Shown here one piece after another: positions 51,246 to 60,565 of a stretch of 64,000 nucleotides of DNA. The position numbers and the translations under genes are program-made. Positions within the stretch are counted from its first letter, which is position 1. The number at the start of each line of letters is the position of its first letter. Under the pieces are notes generated by a model. That model was not told the DNA's origin and searched no databases. It saw only the letters and a program-made list of their open reading frames with translations. Source of the stretch: Ruminimicrobiellum sp045223915 (GTDB lineage Bacteria; Elusimicrobiota; Endomicrobiia; Endomicrobiales; Endomicrobiaceae); assembly GCA_045223915.1 (NCBI GenBank), contig JBGUZU010000034.1:124001-188000 (forward strand), written 5' to 3'.

Positions 51246-52193
51246 ATGAGAAAAAATAAAAATTTCTTATCTATGTCATCAATATCAAATACTTGCAAAA
51301 AACATTCAAAGAAAAAAATTCTTTTGACAGGCGGTAGCGGCTTTATAGGTAAAAATATACAGGAAAGCTTTTTGTCGGATAAATATATAATCGTCGCTCC
51401 GAGCAGTTCAGACCTCAATTTACTTGATACACAATCTGTAGATAAATATTTTAAAAGAAAATCTTTTGATGTCGTTTTACATGCTGCTTGCAAACCCGGT
51501 CATAGAAATGCCAAAGATTTAAAAGATATATTTTATTCAAATGTAAGAATGTTTGAAAATCTTGTAAGACACAAAGATAAATATAATAAGTTTATTAATT
51601 TCGGATCCGGAGCAATTTACGATACATCAAAAAATATATCGAGTGTCAAAGAAGATAAAATGTTTGATAATATCGGAAAAGCCGAACATGATTTTTGTAA
51701 ATATGTCGTTGCAAAAAGGATAGAATCTTTAGACAATTTTTTAGATTTAAATATATTTGGTCTCTTCGGTAAATACGAGGAGTGGCAAATAAGATTTATT
51801 TCAAATTCTATATGTAAAGCATTGTTTAACTTGCCGATAACAATTAAACAAAACAGAGTTTTCAGTTATTTGTATATAGATGATTTGATGCCTATATTGG
51901 ATTTTTTTATTAGTAATCCCGTAGAATATAAGAATTATAATGTTGTTCCGGATAAAAAGATATCTTTATTGGAAATTGCAAAAATTATAAAAAAACTTTG
52001 CAATGCAAAAAATAAAATAAAAGTTTCAAAACGAGGGTATGGTTTCGAATATACCGGTGACAATTCAAGATTAATTAAAGAATTTAAAAATGTAAGATTT
52101 ACGGATATCAAAGATTCTATACAGAATTTATATAATTACTATAAACAAAATATAAAATTGATAGATAAAAATTTACTACTTACGGATAAGTAG
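51246..52193 (+). CDS. NAD-dependent epimerase/dehydratase (extended SDR)
   Basis: A 315-residue enzyme. The NAD loop is ILLTGGSGFIGKNIQESF (residues 24–40), and the conserved LLDTQSVDKYF and HAACKPGHRNAKDL follow. The usual catalytic YxxxK is less clear: KAEHDFCKYVVAKRIE suggests Tyr-x3-Lys (YVVAK). The family makes GDP-fucose, UDP- or CDP-sugars; the acceptor is not known. It has an N-terminal extension of about 20 residues rich in Lys and Asn. It is followed by a HpcH-type aldolase after 9 bases. Confidence 0.85.
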   Translation: MRKNKNFLSMSSISNTCKKHSKKKILLTGGSGFIGKNIQESFLSDKYIIVAPSSSDLNLLDTQSVDKYFKRKSFDVVLHAACKPGHRNAKDLKDIFYSNVRMFENLVRHKDKYNKFINFGSGAIYDTSKNISSVKEDKMFDNIGKAEHDFCKYVVAKRIESLDNFLDLNIFGLFGKYEEWQIRFISNSICKALFNLPITIKQNRVFSYLYIDDLMPILDFFISNPVEYKNYNVVPDKKISLLEIAKIIKKLCNAKNKIKVSKRGYGFEYTGDNSRLIKEFKNVRFTDIKDSIQNLYNYYKQNIKLIDKNLLLTDK

Positions 52194-52202
52194 GGGATAA
52201 AA

Positions 52203-53027
52203 ATGAATAATTTAGAAAAAAGAATGGTGGAAACTTTAATCAATTTAAGAAAAGATCATAACATTATCGGTGTTAAAGCAGAATTTGAAGCCGAAGGTAC
52301 GAGAATGGAAGAAGCATTAAGATTAAAGGAAATTGTAACAAAGGCAGGTCTTGAATTAACAATAAAAGTTGGCGGTTGTGAAGCCATAAAAGATATGTAT
52401 GATGCAAGAACGATAGGTGTTAATACCATTGTTGCTCCGATGATAGAGACTCCTTATGCAATGAATAAATATGTTAAAGCTTTAAAGTTTGTCTTTCCCG
52501 AAGAAGAAAGAGAAAATATGAATTTCTATATGAATATAGAAACCGTTACAGGTTATGAAAATTTAGAAAAAATTTTACAATATAAAAACTCAAAATATAT
52601 TGACGGGATAGTTTTGGGCAGAGTTGATATGTCTTGTTCAAAAGGATTAACAAGAGAAGATATTAACAGTGATGATATTTTTGAAATAGCAAACAAAATG
52701 GCAATTTTATGTAAGAAGTACAAAAAACAGTTTATAATAGGCGGAGGAGTATCGTATCATTCGATTCCTTTTTTTAAAAAATTGCCTAAAAAATCCCTAT
52801 ACAAATTTGAAACGAGAAAAATTGTTTTTGATGCTCAAAAAGCATTTAATGATAAAAAAATAGACCAGGGAATATTAAAAGCTGTAGGGTTTGAACTTAT
52901 GTGGTTAAAAAATAAGAGAAAATTTTATGAAATGATATATAAGGAAGATAAAAAAAGAATTACAATGCTTGAAAACAGATATAAAAAATTAATAAAGAAA
53001 ACGGGTGTGAATATTGAAGAGTTTTAA
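52203..53027 (+). CDS. HpcH/HpaI aldolase family protein
   Basis: A 274-residue TIM-barrel enzyme of the HpcH/HpaI/citrate lyase beta family. Metal ligands appear as Glu in MNIETVTGYENL and Asp in VLGRVDMSCSKG. GVKAEFEAEGTRMEEALRLKE is an unusual start, seen in relatives from polysaccharide loci. Such aldolases use pyruvate-like enolates with aldehydes. The next gene is a thiamine enzyme and overlaps by 14 bases, so the two probably act on the same intermediate, perhaps adding or removing a C2 or C3 unit on a sugar. Confidence 0.8.
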   Translation: MNNLEKRMVETLINLRKDHNIIGVKAEFEAEGTRMEEALRLKEIVTKAGLELTIKVGGCEAIKDMYDARTIGVNTIVAPMIETPYAMNKYVKALKFVFPEEERENMNFYMNIETVTGYENLEKILQYKNSKYIDGIVLGRVDMSCSKGLTREDINSDDIFEIANKMAILCKKYKKQFIIGGGVSYHSIPFFKKLPKKSLYKFETRKIVFDAQKAFNDKKIDQGILKAVGFELMWLKNKRKFYEMIYKEDKKRITMLENRYKKLIKKTGVNIEEF

Positions 53028-54816
53028 TAAACAAAAAATGATAAAAGTATCTGACTATATAGCTAAACGATTAAGAGATGTTTATAAAGTAAAAACTGTT
53101 TTTATGGTTTCCGGCGGCGGAGCCATGCACTTAAATAACAGTGTTGGTAAATATATTCGTTATGTTTGTAATCACCATGAACAAGCATGTGCTATTGCCG
53201 CTGAGGGTTATGCAAGAGTAAATCAAAAATTAGCTGTCGTAAATGTGACTACGGGTCCCGGGGGACTTAATTGCTTGAACGGAGTATTCGGGCAATGGGC
53301 AGACTCTGTTCCGGTTTTATATGTTTCCGGACAAGTTAAATATTCAACAACGATGGCAAGTTGCCCCAATATAAAGTTAAGACAGCTCGGAGACCAGGAA
53401 GTTGATATTATAAATGTTGTCAAACCTTTAACAAAATATGCTGTTATGGTTACAAATCCGAACGAAATAAAATATCATTTGGATAAAGCAATTTACGAAG
53501 CGACTCACGGAAGATTCGGCCCGGTATGGCTTGATATTCCGATGAATATTCAGTCTGCAATGATAGATGAAAACAAATTGAAAAAATTTGAAATACCGAA
53601 ACAAAAAAATAACAAAATAAATGTAAATGAAATTGTTGAAAGAATAAAAAAATCCGAAAGGCCGTTGATAGTTGCAGGACACGGTATAAGACTTTCAAAT
53701 TCAATAAAAGAATTTTATCAACTTATAGGTAAAACAAAGGTTCCTGTTGTGACAACTTTTAACGGATTTGATTTGTTGGAAACAAATAATAAATATTATA
53801 TCGGAAGAATAGGGACAGTAGGACAAAGAGCCGGAAATTTTGCATTACAAAATGCCGACTTGATTTTGTTTTTAGGAACAAGAAACAATATAAGACAAGT
53901 AAGTTATAATTTTGAAACTTTTGCTGAAAAAGCATTTAAAATTGTTGTCGATATTGATAATAATGAACTTCAAAAACCTTTGGTAAAACCTGATTTGAAA
54001 ATAAATACGGATTTAAAATTTTTTATACCGCAATTATTAGAGAAAATAAAAAATATTAATTCTTCAAAATATTCCGATTGGTTAAATTTTTGTAAAAGTT
54101 TAAAAAATAAATTTTCTTTTGAAAATTATAAAGAGCAAAAACAAAAACCGAATATAATTGAACCTTATCGTTTTGTTTATACGTTAACAAAATGTTTAAA
54201 AGAAAAAGATATTTTTGTTATGTCGAACGGTTCTGCATGTGTATGTGCTTTTCAAACAGCAGTAATTAAAAAAAATCAAAGATTTATTTTAAATTCCGGC
54301 AATGCCTCTATGGGGTATGCTTTACCGGCAAGCATTGGAGCAAGTTTGTCTTCTAAAAACAGGAATGTTGTTTGTTTGGAAGGTGACGGTTCGATAATGA
54401 TGAATATTCAGGAACTTGAAACAATAAAATATAATAAGTTGCCTATAAAAATATTTATCATAAATAATAATGGGTACTCATCAATTCGCCAAACGCAAAA
54501 AAATTTCTTTAATGGCAAAATGACCGGTTCCGGCATAGATAGTGGCATAAGTGTTCCCGATTTTATAAAAATAGGTAAAGCTTTTGGACTAAAAACAAAA
54601 AAAATAAAAAGTCCCAAAACTATGGAAAAGGAAATAAAAGAAGTTTTATGTTCAAAAGGTGCTGTTATTTGTGAGGTAATTGTAGAACAAGATTATTCTT
54701 TTTTGCCGAAATTGTTATCAAAAAAAATGCCTGACGGAACAATTGTTTCTCCGAGTTTGGAAGATATGTATCCTTTTTTAAAAAGAAAAGAATTTGAAAA
54801 ATATGATATAAACTAA
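53014..54816 (+). CDS. Thiamine diphosphate enzyme, acetolactate-synthase-like
   Basis: A 600-residue ThDP enzyme with three domains. The catalytic Glu is in NHHEQACAIAAEGYAR (about residue 55), and the ThDP-binding motif is GDGSIMMNIQELETI…IINNNGYSSI. TTGPGGLNCLNGVFGQWAD is typical of the acetohydroxyacid synthase group. A likely role is adding an acyl or hydroxyethyl group to a keto sugar, as YerE does in yersiniose synthesis, since rfbG and rfbH lie in the same locus. This is inference. The start is TTG 53014; ATG 53038 is the alternative, but neither has a clear ribosome site. Confidence 0.83.
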   Translation: MKSFNKQKMIKVSDYIAKRLRDVYKVKTVFMVSGGGAMHLNNSVGKYIRYVCNHHEQACAIAAEGYARVNQKLAVVNVTTGPGGLNCLNGVFGQWADSVPVLYVSGQVKYSTTMASCPNIKLRQLGDQEVDIINVVKPLTKYAVMVTNPNEIKYHLDKAIYEATHGRFGPVWLDIPMNIQSAMIDENKLKKFEIPKQKNNKINVNEIVERIKKSERPLIVAGHGIRLSNSIKEFYQLIGKTKVPVVTTFNGFDLLETNNKYYIGRIGTVGQRAGNFALQNADLILFLGTRNNIRQVSYNFETFAEKAFKIVVDIDNNELQKPLVKPDLKINTDLKFFIPQLLEKIKNINSSKYSDWLNFCKSLKNKFSFENYKEQKQKPNIIEPYRFVYTLTKCLKEKDIFVMSNGSACVCAFQTAVIKKNQRFILNSGNASMGYALPASIGASLSSKNRNVVCLEGDGSIMMNIQELETIKYNKLPIKIFIINNNGYSSIRQTQKNFFNGKMTGSGIDSGISVPDFIKIGKAFGLKTKKIKSPKTMEKEIKEVLCSKGAVICEVIVEQDYSFLPKLLSKKMPDGTIVSPSLEDMYPFLKRKEFEKYDIN

Positions 54817-55799
54817 ATACCTTCAGAAAAAAGTCTTTTTGTTGCTTTTAAAATTATTGCAACATTAGTGTATAATCTTGCATGCTTCAAGAAAAACTTA
54901 AATATATTTCTTAAAATTAGTTCCGATAAATCAAAGTTTTTACGTTTACCGTTGAATAAAAATCTGTTTGCTACGAGTAAAAATTTCTGCTTTTTTTTGT
55001 TTGGAATTTTGCTGCAGGTTAAAATATAAGCTATTAAAATAAAACTATATACATAAAAATATTTACAATACTGTAAGTAGAGATTTTTTTTGTTCAAAAA
55101 TTTAGCGATTTCTCTTAACAATGACATATTTTGATGAAATTTGAAGTAAGATTTTGATGTTATTGATTCTTCTCTTGCAACTCTATAAAAATATATAGGA
55201 GTTTCCTTAATTACTATTTTGGGATTTGCTAATATGAGTTTATAGAAAAAGAGAGAATCTTCGCAAGCTTTTAAATGAAAATTTAAATTGTTTTCCAATA
55301 AAAAGCTTTTATTATATATTCTGCTCCACGGTGCTGAATTTGGTGAAGGCAATAAAATTAAAGATTTATGATGTTTATACCTTTTTGACAAAAAAGAAAA
55401 TTTACGTACTCTATATTCTGAAGTTTTATTGTTATAGGTAATGAAACCTTCGATAAAAGCATCACATTTATGTTTTTCTATATCATTAAATAGCGTTTCT
55501 ACATAATCTTCTCGAATCCAGTCGTCGGAATCAACGAAAGATATATATTTGCTTTTTGCTGCTTTTATACCTTCATTTCTTGCTTTAGATACTCCAATGT
55601 TTTCCTTGAGGTTTATTAAGTTTATTCTACTATCTTTCTTTTGGTATTGCTTAATGATAGCCAAAGATCCGTCTGTGGAACAATCATTTACAATTATTAT
55701 CTCAATATCTTTAAATGTTTGATTTATAATACTATCAAGACATTGCTTGAGATATTTTTCCACATTGTGTACAGGGACTATTATTGAAACTTGAGACAT
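54813..55799 (-). CDS. GT2 glycosyltransferase
   Basis: A 328-residue GT-A enzyme. SIIVPVHNVEKYLKQCLDSIINQTFKD, the donor motif IIVNDCSTDGS and the metal motif FVDSDDWIRED are the canonical sequence. The C-terminal 150 residues are helical and basic. It converges on the ThDP enzyme gene and overlaps it by 4 bases. A second GT2 gene follows upstream on the same strand after 27 bases. Confidence 0.92.
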   Translation of the reverse strand: MSQVSIIVPVHNVEKYLKQCLDSIINQTFKDIEIIIVNDCSTDGSLAIIKQYQKKDSRINLINLKENIGVSKARNEGIKAAKSKYISFVDSDDWIREDYVETLFNDIEKHKCDAFIEGFITYNNKTSEYRVRKFSFLSKRYKHHKSLILLPSPNSAPWSRIYNKSFLLENNLNFHLKACEDSLFFYKLILANPKIVIKETPIYFYRVAREESITSKSYFKFHQNMSLLREIAKFLNKKNLYLQYCKYFYVYSFILIAYILTCSKIPNKKKQKFLLVANRFLFNGKRKNFDLSELILRNIFKFFLKHARLYTNVAIILKATKRLFSEGI

Positions 55800-55826
55800 A
55801 TAATAAAACTCCGATAATTTTTACAA

Positions 55827-56768
55827 TTAAAAGTTGATTCTTTCTTTTTCGATAACCAAAGGCCTGTTTTGAATTTGAGTAAGTATTGCATGTAAATATT
55901 CTCCTAAAATTCCTATAAAAAACAGTTGAACTGAAAAGAAGAAAAACACAGATATTAAAATCGGTGCTATTCCCGCCGGTAAATGATACCAAAATAACAA
56001 CTTAAATATTAAATAAAATATAGCTAAACAAAAACTTAAAACGGATAGAAAAAAACCAAACATTGTAGCTATTCGTAAAGGTACTTTGGAATAGTTTGTG
56101 AAAGCTAACATTGCCATATCGTAAAGAGTATAAAAATTATTTTTTGTCGTTCCTTTTTCTCTCTTGTTTTGGCAATATTCAACACAAGCCAAACTATATC
56201 CTAACTCGCAAACGAGCCCTCTTAAATAAGGATAAGGTTCATTTAAATCTTTCAATTTAGCAATAACTTCTTTGTCGTATAATCCAAAACCGGTGCAATG
56301 TTCCAATAGCTTTGTTCCGGAATCATTGAACAAATTTAATAATTTATAATAACATGTTCTTATTATGTAAAATAATCTGTTTTCTTTGCTCGAAGATTTT
56401 TGCCCCAAAACAACTTTGTATCCCTGTTCCCATTTTTTTATAAAATCGATTATCTTTTCCGGCGGTTCTTGTAGATCGGAAGCTATGGATACGACTATAT
56501 CTCCTTTTGCTTGTAACATACCGTAGTAAGGTGAACGAATGTGTCCGAAATTTCGAGTATTTATTATAACTTTTATCCTTTTGTCTTTTGCCGCAAGTTC
56601 TCTTAATTTTTGAGTTGTATTATCCGTTGATCCGTTATCTATTATTATCTGTTCGTAATCATAGTTGTCTTGAATAGCTTCGCAAGCTTGTTTTATTTGT
56701 TTACAGAGGTCCTCAATATTATCTTGCTCGTTAAATGCACTTGAAACTACGGATATTAATTTTTTCAT
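55827..56768 (-). CDS. GT2 glycosyltransferase with C-terminal membrane pair (ArnC/GtrB-like)
   Basis: A 313-residue enzyme. The GT-A part has VVSSAFNEQDNIEDL, IIDNGSTDNT and ASDLQEPPEKI. Two hydrophobic helices follow (about 225–250 and 265–290), typical of polyprenyl-phosphate sugar transferases such as GtrB and ArnC that move the sugar to undecaprenyl phosphate. The start is ATG 56768, since ACGGAG lies 8 bases up; an upstream in-frame ATG lacks such a site. It shares a divergent promoter region with the membrane protein gene at 56905. Confidence 0.9.
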   Translation of the reverse strand: MKKLISVVSSAFNEQDNIEDLCKQIKQACEAIQDNYDYEQIIIDNGSTDNTTQKLRELAAKDKRIKVIINTRNFGHIRSPYYGMLQAKGDIVVSIASDLQEPPEKIIDFIKKWEQGYKVVLGQKSSSKENRLFYIIRTCYYKLLNLFNDSGTKLLEHCTGFGLYDKEVIAKLKDLNEPYPYLRGLVCELGYSLACVEYCQNKREKGTTKNNFYTLYDMAMLAFTNYSKVPLRIATMFGFFLSVLSFCLAIFYLIFKLLFWYHLPAGIAPILISVFFFFSVQLFFIGILGEYLHAILTQIQNRPLVIEKERINF

Positions 56769-56904
56769 AAATTTCTCCGTAAAGAATGTTTTTAATATTC
56801 TACCATTAAAATATTGCAGCTTCAACTTTTTTGTTTTATATTGGAACTTAAAATGATATAATCAATAAGTCCAATATGTTATCTTTAATAAATGAGAATT
56901 TGAA

Positions 56905-58440
56905 ATGAATTTGAAAATAAATCTACAAACTTTAAATCAGTTGAGTATAATTTATATTTCATTGCCTTTATTGATATTTTTGGCAACTTGGTTGAAACCA
57001 CATATTGCAATAATTACATTTGCTTTATTTATATATATCGTATATTGCGGGTATTTTAAAAACAAAGGGTTTAACTATAAAAATTTATTAAATGTTAAAA
57101 AAGTATTCATAATAATAATTGCAATGTCTTTAGTTTGGTGCTATTTTTCCGGAATGGGTGGATTTTGGTATCAAAGTGATGATTATCACTGGAGAAATGC
57201 AATTTTCAGGGATTTGATAAATTATGGTTGGCCGGTTTATTACAAAAGTATTAATGTTGCAATGGTCTATTATATCGGTTTTTGGTTGCCGGCAGCACTT
57301 ATAGTAAAAATAATATTATTCTGCCATCCTCTTTCGAACCACTTATCCTTTTTTATAGGTAACGAATTATTATTTATTTATGGTACTATAGGTCTTTTTT
57401 TAATCTTTGTTAATTTACTGTTTGCTCTGAAGGTAAGAAAAAACGGTAAAGCTTTGCTGGCAATGTTAATATTTATTCTTTTTTCCGGATTGGATATTGT
57501 GGGGGTATTAACACCTGTTTTCTATGATACATCTTTTACATTTAACAATTTGCATTTGGAATGGTGGTCTTATATAGGACAATATAGTTCAAATACTACA
57601 GTTTTATTTTGGGTTTTTAATCAGGGAATCCCGGCTTGGCTTATAACATTAATGTTTTATAATAACAGAAAGAAAATCGAAAATTACGGGATACTTGCAT
57701 TACTGTGTTTTTTCTGCGCTCCTTTACCGTTTGTCGGTCTTTCCGTATTACTTATATCGTACTTTATAAAAAGTCTGTTTGTCGAATATAGAAAAAATAG
57801 AGCATTTGATTTTTTGAAGAAAGTTTTTTCTGTTCAAAATGTTGTCGCTATAATGTTTATAACTCCGATAATATTTTTATACTTTATTTCTAATCTTACG
57901 GCGACAGCAACAATTCATGGTAATGCCGGACATCATCAAGCGTTTTGGAAATTTTGGGCAATTATCTGTATGTTTATATATTTTATTTTATTGGAAGCAT
58001 TGGCTTATCTCTTGCCAATATATAAACAATATAAAAAGACAATTATGTATTATGTTGTTTTTGCTTTTTTGGTATTATGCCCAATATTGATGTCGGGTAA
58101 AAAAGTTGATTTTTGTATGAGAACACCAATTCCTATATTTGTAATATTATCATTATTCGTGATGAGATTTTTATTTAGAAAATATAATTTCAAAAGGTTC
58201 AAAATAAGGTATTTGCTTTTATGCTTATGTCTGCTTTTAGGTAGTGTAACTCCTATCTTTGAGTTTTCAAGAGGTTTCAAAATGGTTTCTGAAAATAAAA
58301 CCGTATTTGAAAGTGCAGACAGACTAAGAAGTTTGGAAAATATTATAAGTTATGATCAGTATGGGAATGTAAGAAGCGGAAATTTTGTTGCGGAATTTCC
58401 TAAAGAAAAGATATTTTTTAAATATTTATCAAAAAAATAA
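56905..58440 (+). CDS. Polytopic membrane protein, GT-C-like, unknown function
   Basis: A 511-residue integral membrane protein with about twelve helices. The first periplasmic loop has GGFWYQSDDYHWRNAIFRDLI followed by WPVYYKS and YYIGFWLPAALI; the acidic pair in SDDYHWRN is the sort of site seen in GT-C glycosyltransferases that use polyprenyl-linked donors. I do not recognise the family further. It is preceded by a TATAAT at 56857–56862. The neighbour is a GtrB-like GT2, and a GT2-plus-GT-C pair is the design of gtr-type O-antigen side-chain addition. Confidence 0.6.
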   Translation: MNLKINLQTLNQLSIIYISLPLLIFLATWLKPHIAIITFALFIYIVYCGYFKNKGFNYKNLLNVKKVFIIIIAMSLVWCYFSGMGGFWYQSDDYHWRNAIFRDLINYGWPVYYKSINVAMVYYIGFWLPAALIVKIILFCHPLSNHLSFFIGNELLFIYGTIGLFLIFVNLLFALKVRKNGKALLAMLIFILFSGLDIVGVLTPVFYDTSFTFNNLHLEWWSYIGQYSSNTTVLFWVFNQGIPAWLITLMFYNNRKKIENYGILALLCFFCAPLPFVGLSVLLISYFIKSLFVEYRKNRAFDFLKKVFSVQNVVAIMFITPIIFLYFISNLTATATIHGNAGHHQAFWKFWAIICMFIYFILLEALAYLLPIYKQYKKTIMYYVVFAFLVLCPILMSGKKVDFCMRTPIPIFVILSLFVMRFLFRKYNFKRFKIRYLLLCLCLLLGSVTPIFEFSRGFKMVSENKTVFESADRLRSLENIISYDQYGNVRSGNFVAEFPKEKIFFKYLSKK

Positions 58441-58472
58441 TAACGTTCGTAGATTTTTGATTAACTTTTTTG

Positions 58473-58478
58473 TATAAT
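58473..58478 (+). promoter_or_regulatory. -10 box before tRNA-Glu
   Basis: A perfect TATAAT 23 bases before the tRNA. The -35 region is not convincing. Confidence 0.45.
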
Positions 58479-58501
58479 AGACAAATATATTTAATAGGAC
58501 T

Positions 58502-58575
58502 GCTGCCATCGTCTAGCGGTTTAGGACATCGCCCTCTCAAGGCGGGGATCACGAGTTCGAATCTCGTTGGCAGCG
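58502..58575 (+). tRNA. tRNA-Glu (anticodon CTC)
   Basis: A 74-base cloverleaf with acceptor arm GCTGCCA/TGGCAGC and G discriminator. The anticodon stem TCGCC/GGCGG (one T–G pair) encloses CTCTCAA with anticodon CTC. The D arm TCGTCTAGCGGTTTAGGAC is of the usual glutamate type. serS follows after 25 bases, with no terminator between, so the two may be co-transcribed. Confidence 0.95.
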
Positions 58576-58600
58576 TTCTAATTTTTTATAGAGGGAAAAA

Positions 58601-59878
58601 ATGTTAGATATTAAATTATTCAGAGAGAACATTGATGTTGTAAAGGAAGGATTGAAAAAAAGAAATCAAGATATTAATTTAGATCAATTGATGGATTGGG
58701 ATAACACAAGAAGATCTATAATTACCGAGATAGAACAATTTAGATTAAAAAGAAATACCGATTCCGAAACTGTAGGAAAATTGAAAAGAGAAGGAAAAGA
58801 GCCTGATAAAGCTTTGTTGGAAGAATTGGAACAATTGAGAACAAGAATACAGGAAAAAGAAAAATTTTTACTTAATGTAGAAAATCAAATAGAAGATTTT
58901 TTGATGAGAATACCTAATATTCCCGATGAAACAACTCCTATCGGAAAGAGCGATAAAGATAATGTTGTTGTAAGAGTTGTAGGCGAGCCTACAAAGTTTT
59001 CTTTTAAACCGAAACATCATTGGGAAATAGGTGAAAAACTCGGAATATTGGATTTTGAAAGAGCATCAAAAATTTCAGGTTCGAGATTTTCATTGCTAAA
59101 GAACGAAGGTTGTGCTTTGGAAAGGGCGATTATTAGTTTCTTCCTTGATACACACAAACAAAACGGTTATCAGGAAATAATGACTCCTTATTTGGTAAAC
59201 AGAGCATCTATGAGAGGAACAGGACAATTGCCTAAGTTTGAAGAAGATTTGTTCAGATGTCCCGACGATGAATTATATTTAATACCTACCGCGGAAGTTT
59301 CCGTTACAAATTTACATAGAGATGAAGTTTTGGATGAAAAACAACTTCCTGTAAAATATGCTTCATATTCGGCTTGTTTTAGAAGAGAAGCCGGTTCTTA
59401 TGGTAAAGATACGAAAGGTTTGATAAGAAATCATCAGTTCAATAAGGTAGAGTTGGTAAAATTTGTTAAACCTGAAGATTCGGCAAAAGAATTGGAACTT
59501 TTAACCAACGATGCAGAAAAAGTGTTACAGTTGTTGGGTATTCCTTACAGAGTTATGGCTTTATGTAGCGGAGATATAGGCTTTAGTTCAACAAAAACTT
59601 ATGACTTGGAAGCTTGGATGAGCGGTGAAGGTATGTATAGGGAAATTTCTTCTTGTTCGAATTTTAAAGATTTTCAGGCAAGAAGAATGAATTGTAAATA
59701 TAAAAATGCTACAACAAAAAAGAGAGAATTTGTTCATACATTAAACGGTTCGGGAGTTGCAGTAGGCAGAACATTCGCAACGATTTTGGAAAACTATCAA
59801 CAAGAAGACGGTTCAGTCGTAATTCCTGAAGTTTTAAGAAAATACACCGGCTTTGATATTATAAAACCCAAGAAATAG
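58601..59878 (+). CDS. serS: Seryl-tRNA synthetase
   Basis: A 425-residue class II synthetase. The N-terminal coiled-coil arm (residues 1–110) binds the long variable arm of tRNA-Ser. Motif 2 is CFRREAGSYGKDTKGLIRNHQFNKVE in parts (CFRREAGSYG and RNHQFNKVE), and motif 3 is NGSGVAVGRTFATILEN. GAGGG precedes the ATG. It lies between tRNA-Glu and a Tad pilus gene, 3 bases before the latter, so the pilus genes may begin within its transcript. Confidence 0.97.
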   Translation: MLDIKLFRENIDVVKEGLKKRNQDINLDQLMDWDNTRRSIITEIEQFRLKRNTDSETVGKLKREGKEPDKALLEELEQLRTRIQEKEKFLLNVENQIEDFLMRIPNIPDETTPIGKSDKDNVVVRVVGEPTKFSFKPKHHWEIGEKLGILDFERASKISGSRFSLLKNEGCALERAIISFFLDTHKQNGYQEIMTPYLVNRASMRGTGQLPKFEEDLFRCPDDELYLIPTAEVSVTNLHRDEVLDEKQLPVKYASYSACFRREAGSYGKDTKGLIRNHQFNKVELVKFVKPEDSAKELELLTNDAEKVLQLLGIPYRVMALCSGDIGFSSTKTYDLEAWMSGEGMYREISSCSNFKDFQARRMNCKYKNATTKKREFVHTLNGSGVAVGRTFATILENYQQEDGSVVIPEVLRKYTGFDIIKPKK

Positions 59879-59881
59879 TTT

Positions 59882-60382
59882 ATGCTTAAGAATACAAAAG
59901 GACAAGCATTTACAGAGGCTATTTTTGTTTTTCCTGTAATAGTAGTCCTGATTTTTTCTGTTATTTGGTTTGCAAGAGTTCTTTTAACTTGGCAACAATT
60001 AGTTTCGGCAACAAGATACGGAACCGATATGATAGCAAATACAACTTTATCAAGTGATGATATAAAAAAAGATATTGAGAATTATTTAACGAATAAGATG
60101 ATAGAAGGCCGAAGATTGAATATAGAAAAAATAAAAGAAATAAATATAGATATTAAAAAGTACGAACCGATAAGTTATAATTTCACGGATTTGTCGGTAA
60201 TTTCAAGCTTTGTTCAGGGATTATTTATTCCCTCAAATGAATTGTCTACGGTATCGATATCATATTCATATGATTTGCCGAAAATAATGAATGTTGTAGG
60301 AATGGAAGAGTTTGTAATAAAAACGAAATTATCGGTTTTAGCCGGTAGCGGTTGTAAAAATAAAACACATAAAAGAAAATAA
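59882..60382 (+). CDS. tadE: TadE-like pilus assembly protein
   Basis: A 166-residue protein with one N-terminal helix of TadE/TadG type (KGQAFTEAIFVFPVIVVLIFSVIWFARVLL). GQAFTEAI keeps the pattern with the conserved Glu that these pseudopilins use for prepilin-type cleavage. The remainder is a soluble domain. Tad minor pilins of this sort help to assemble the Flp pilus. It starts 3 bases after serS, and the Flp pilin is next. Confidence 0.85.
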   Translation: MLKNTKGQAFTEAIFVFPVIVVLIFSVIWFARVLLTWQQLVSATRYGTDMIANTTLSSDDIKKDIENYLTNKMIEGRRLNIEKIKEINIDIKKYEPISYNFTDLSVISSFVQGLFIPSNELSTVSISYSYDLPKIMNVVGMEEFVIKTKLSVLAGSGCKNKTHKRK

Positions 60383-60401
60383 TTTAATATTGGGGGAAAA
60401 A

Positions 60402-60563
60402 ATGTTAAGAAACAACAAAGGTCAGGGAATGGTAGAGTATATTCTCATAATTGTTTTGGTTGTAATTGTGGTAATTGCCGGTGTAAAAATGTTTGGCGGC
60501 AAAGTAAACAGTATGTTTCAGGATTCAACACAAAAAATATCTACCGAAGCTAATGTAAAATAA
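60402..60563 (+). CDS. flp: Flp-type major pilin
   Basis: A 53-residue prepilin. After the leader (MLRNNKG) the motif QGMVEYILIIVLV has Glu at +5 and Tyr at +6, the Flp hallmark, with the Gly7/Gln8 bond as the prepilin peptidase site. A single hydrophobic helix follows and the protein ends 25 residues later. GGGGG lies 6 bases before the ATG, a strong site fitting a highly expressed pilin. It sits between tadE and cpaB. Confidence 0.9.
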   Translation: MLRNNKGQGMVEYILIIVLVVIVVIAGVKMFGGKVNSMFQDSTQKISTEANVK

Positions 60564-60565
60564 AT

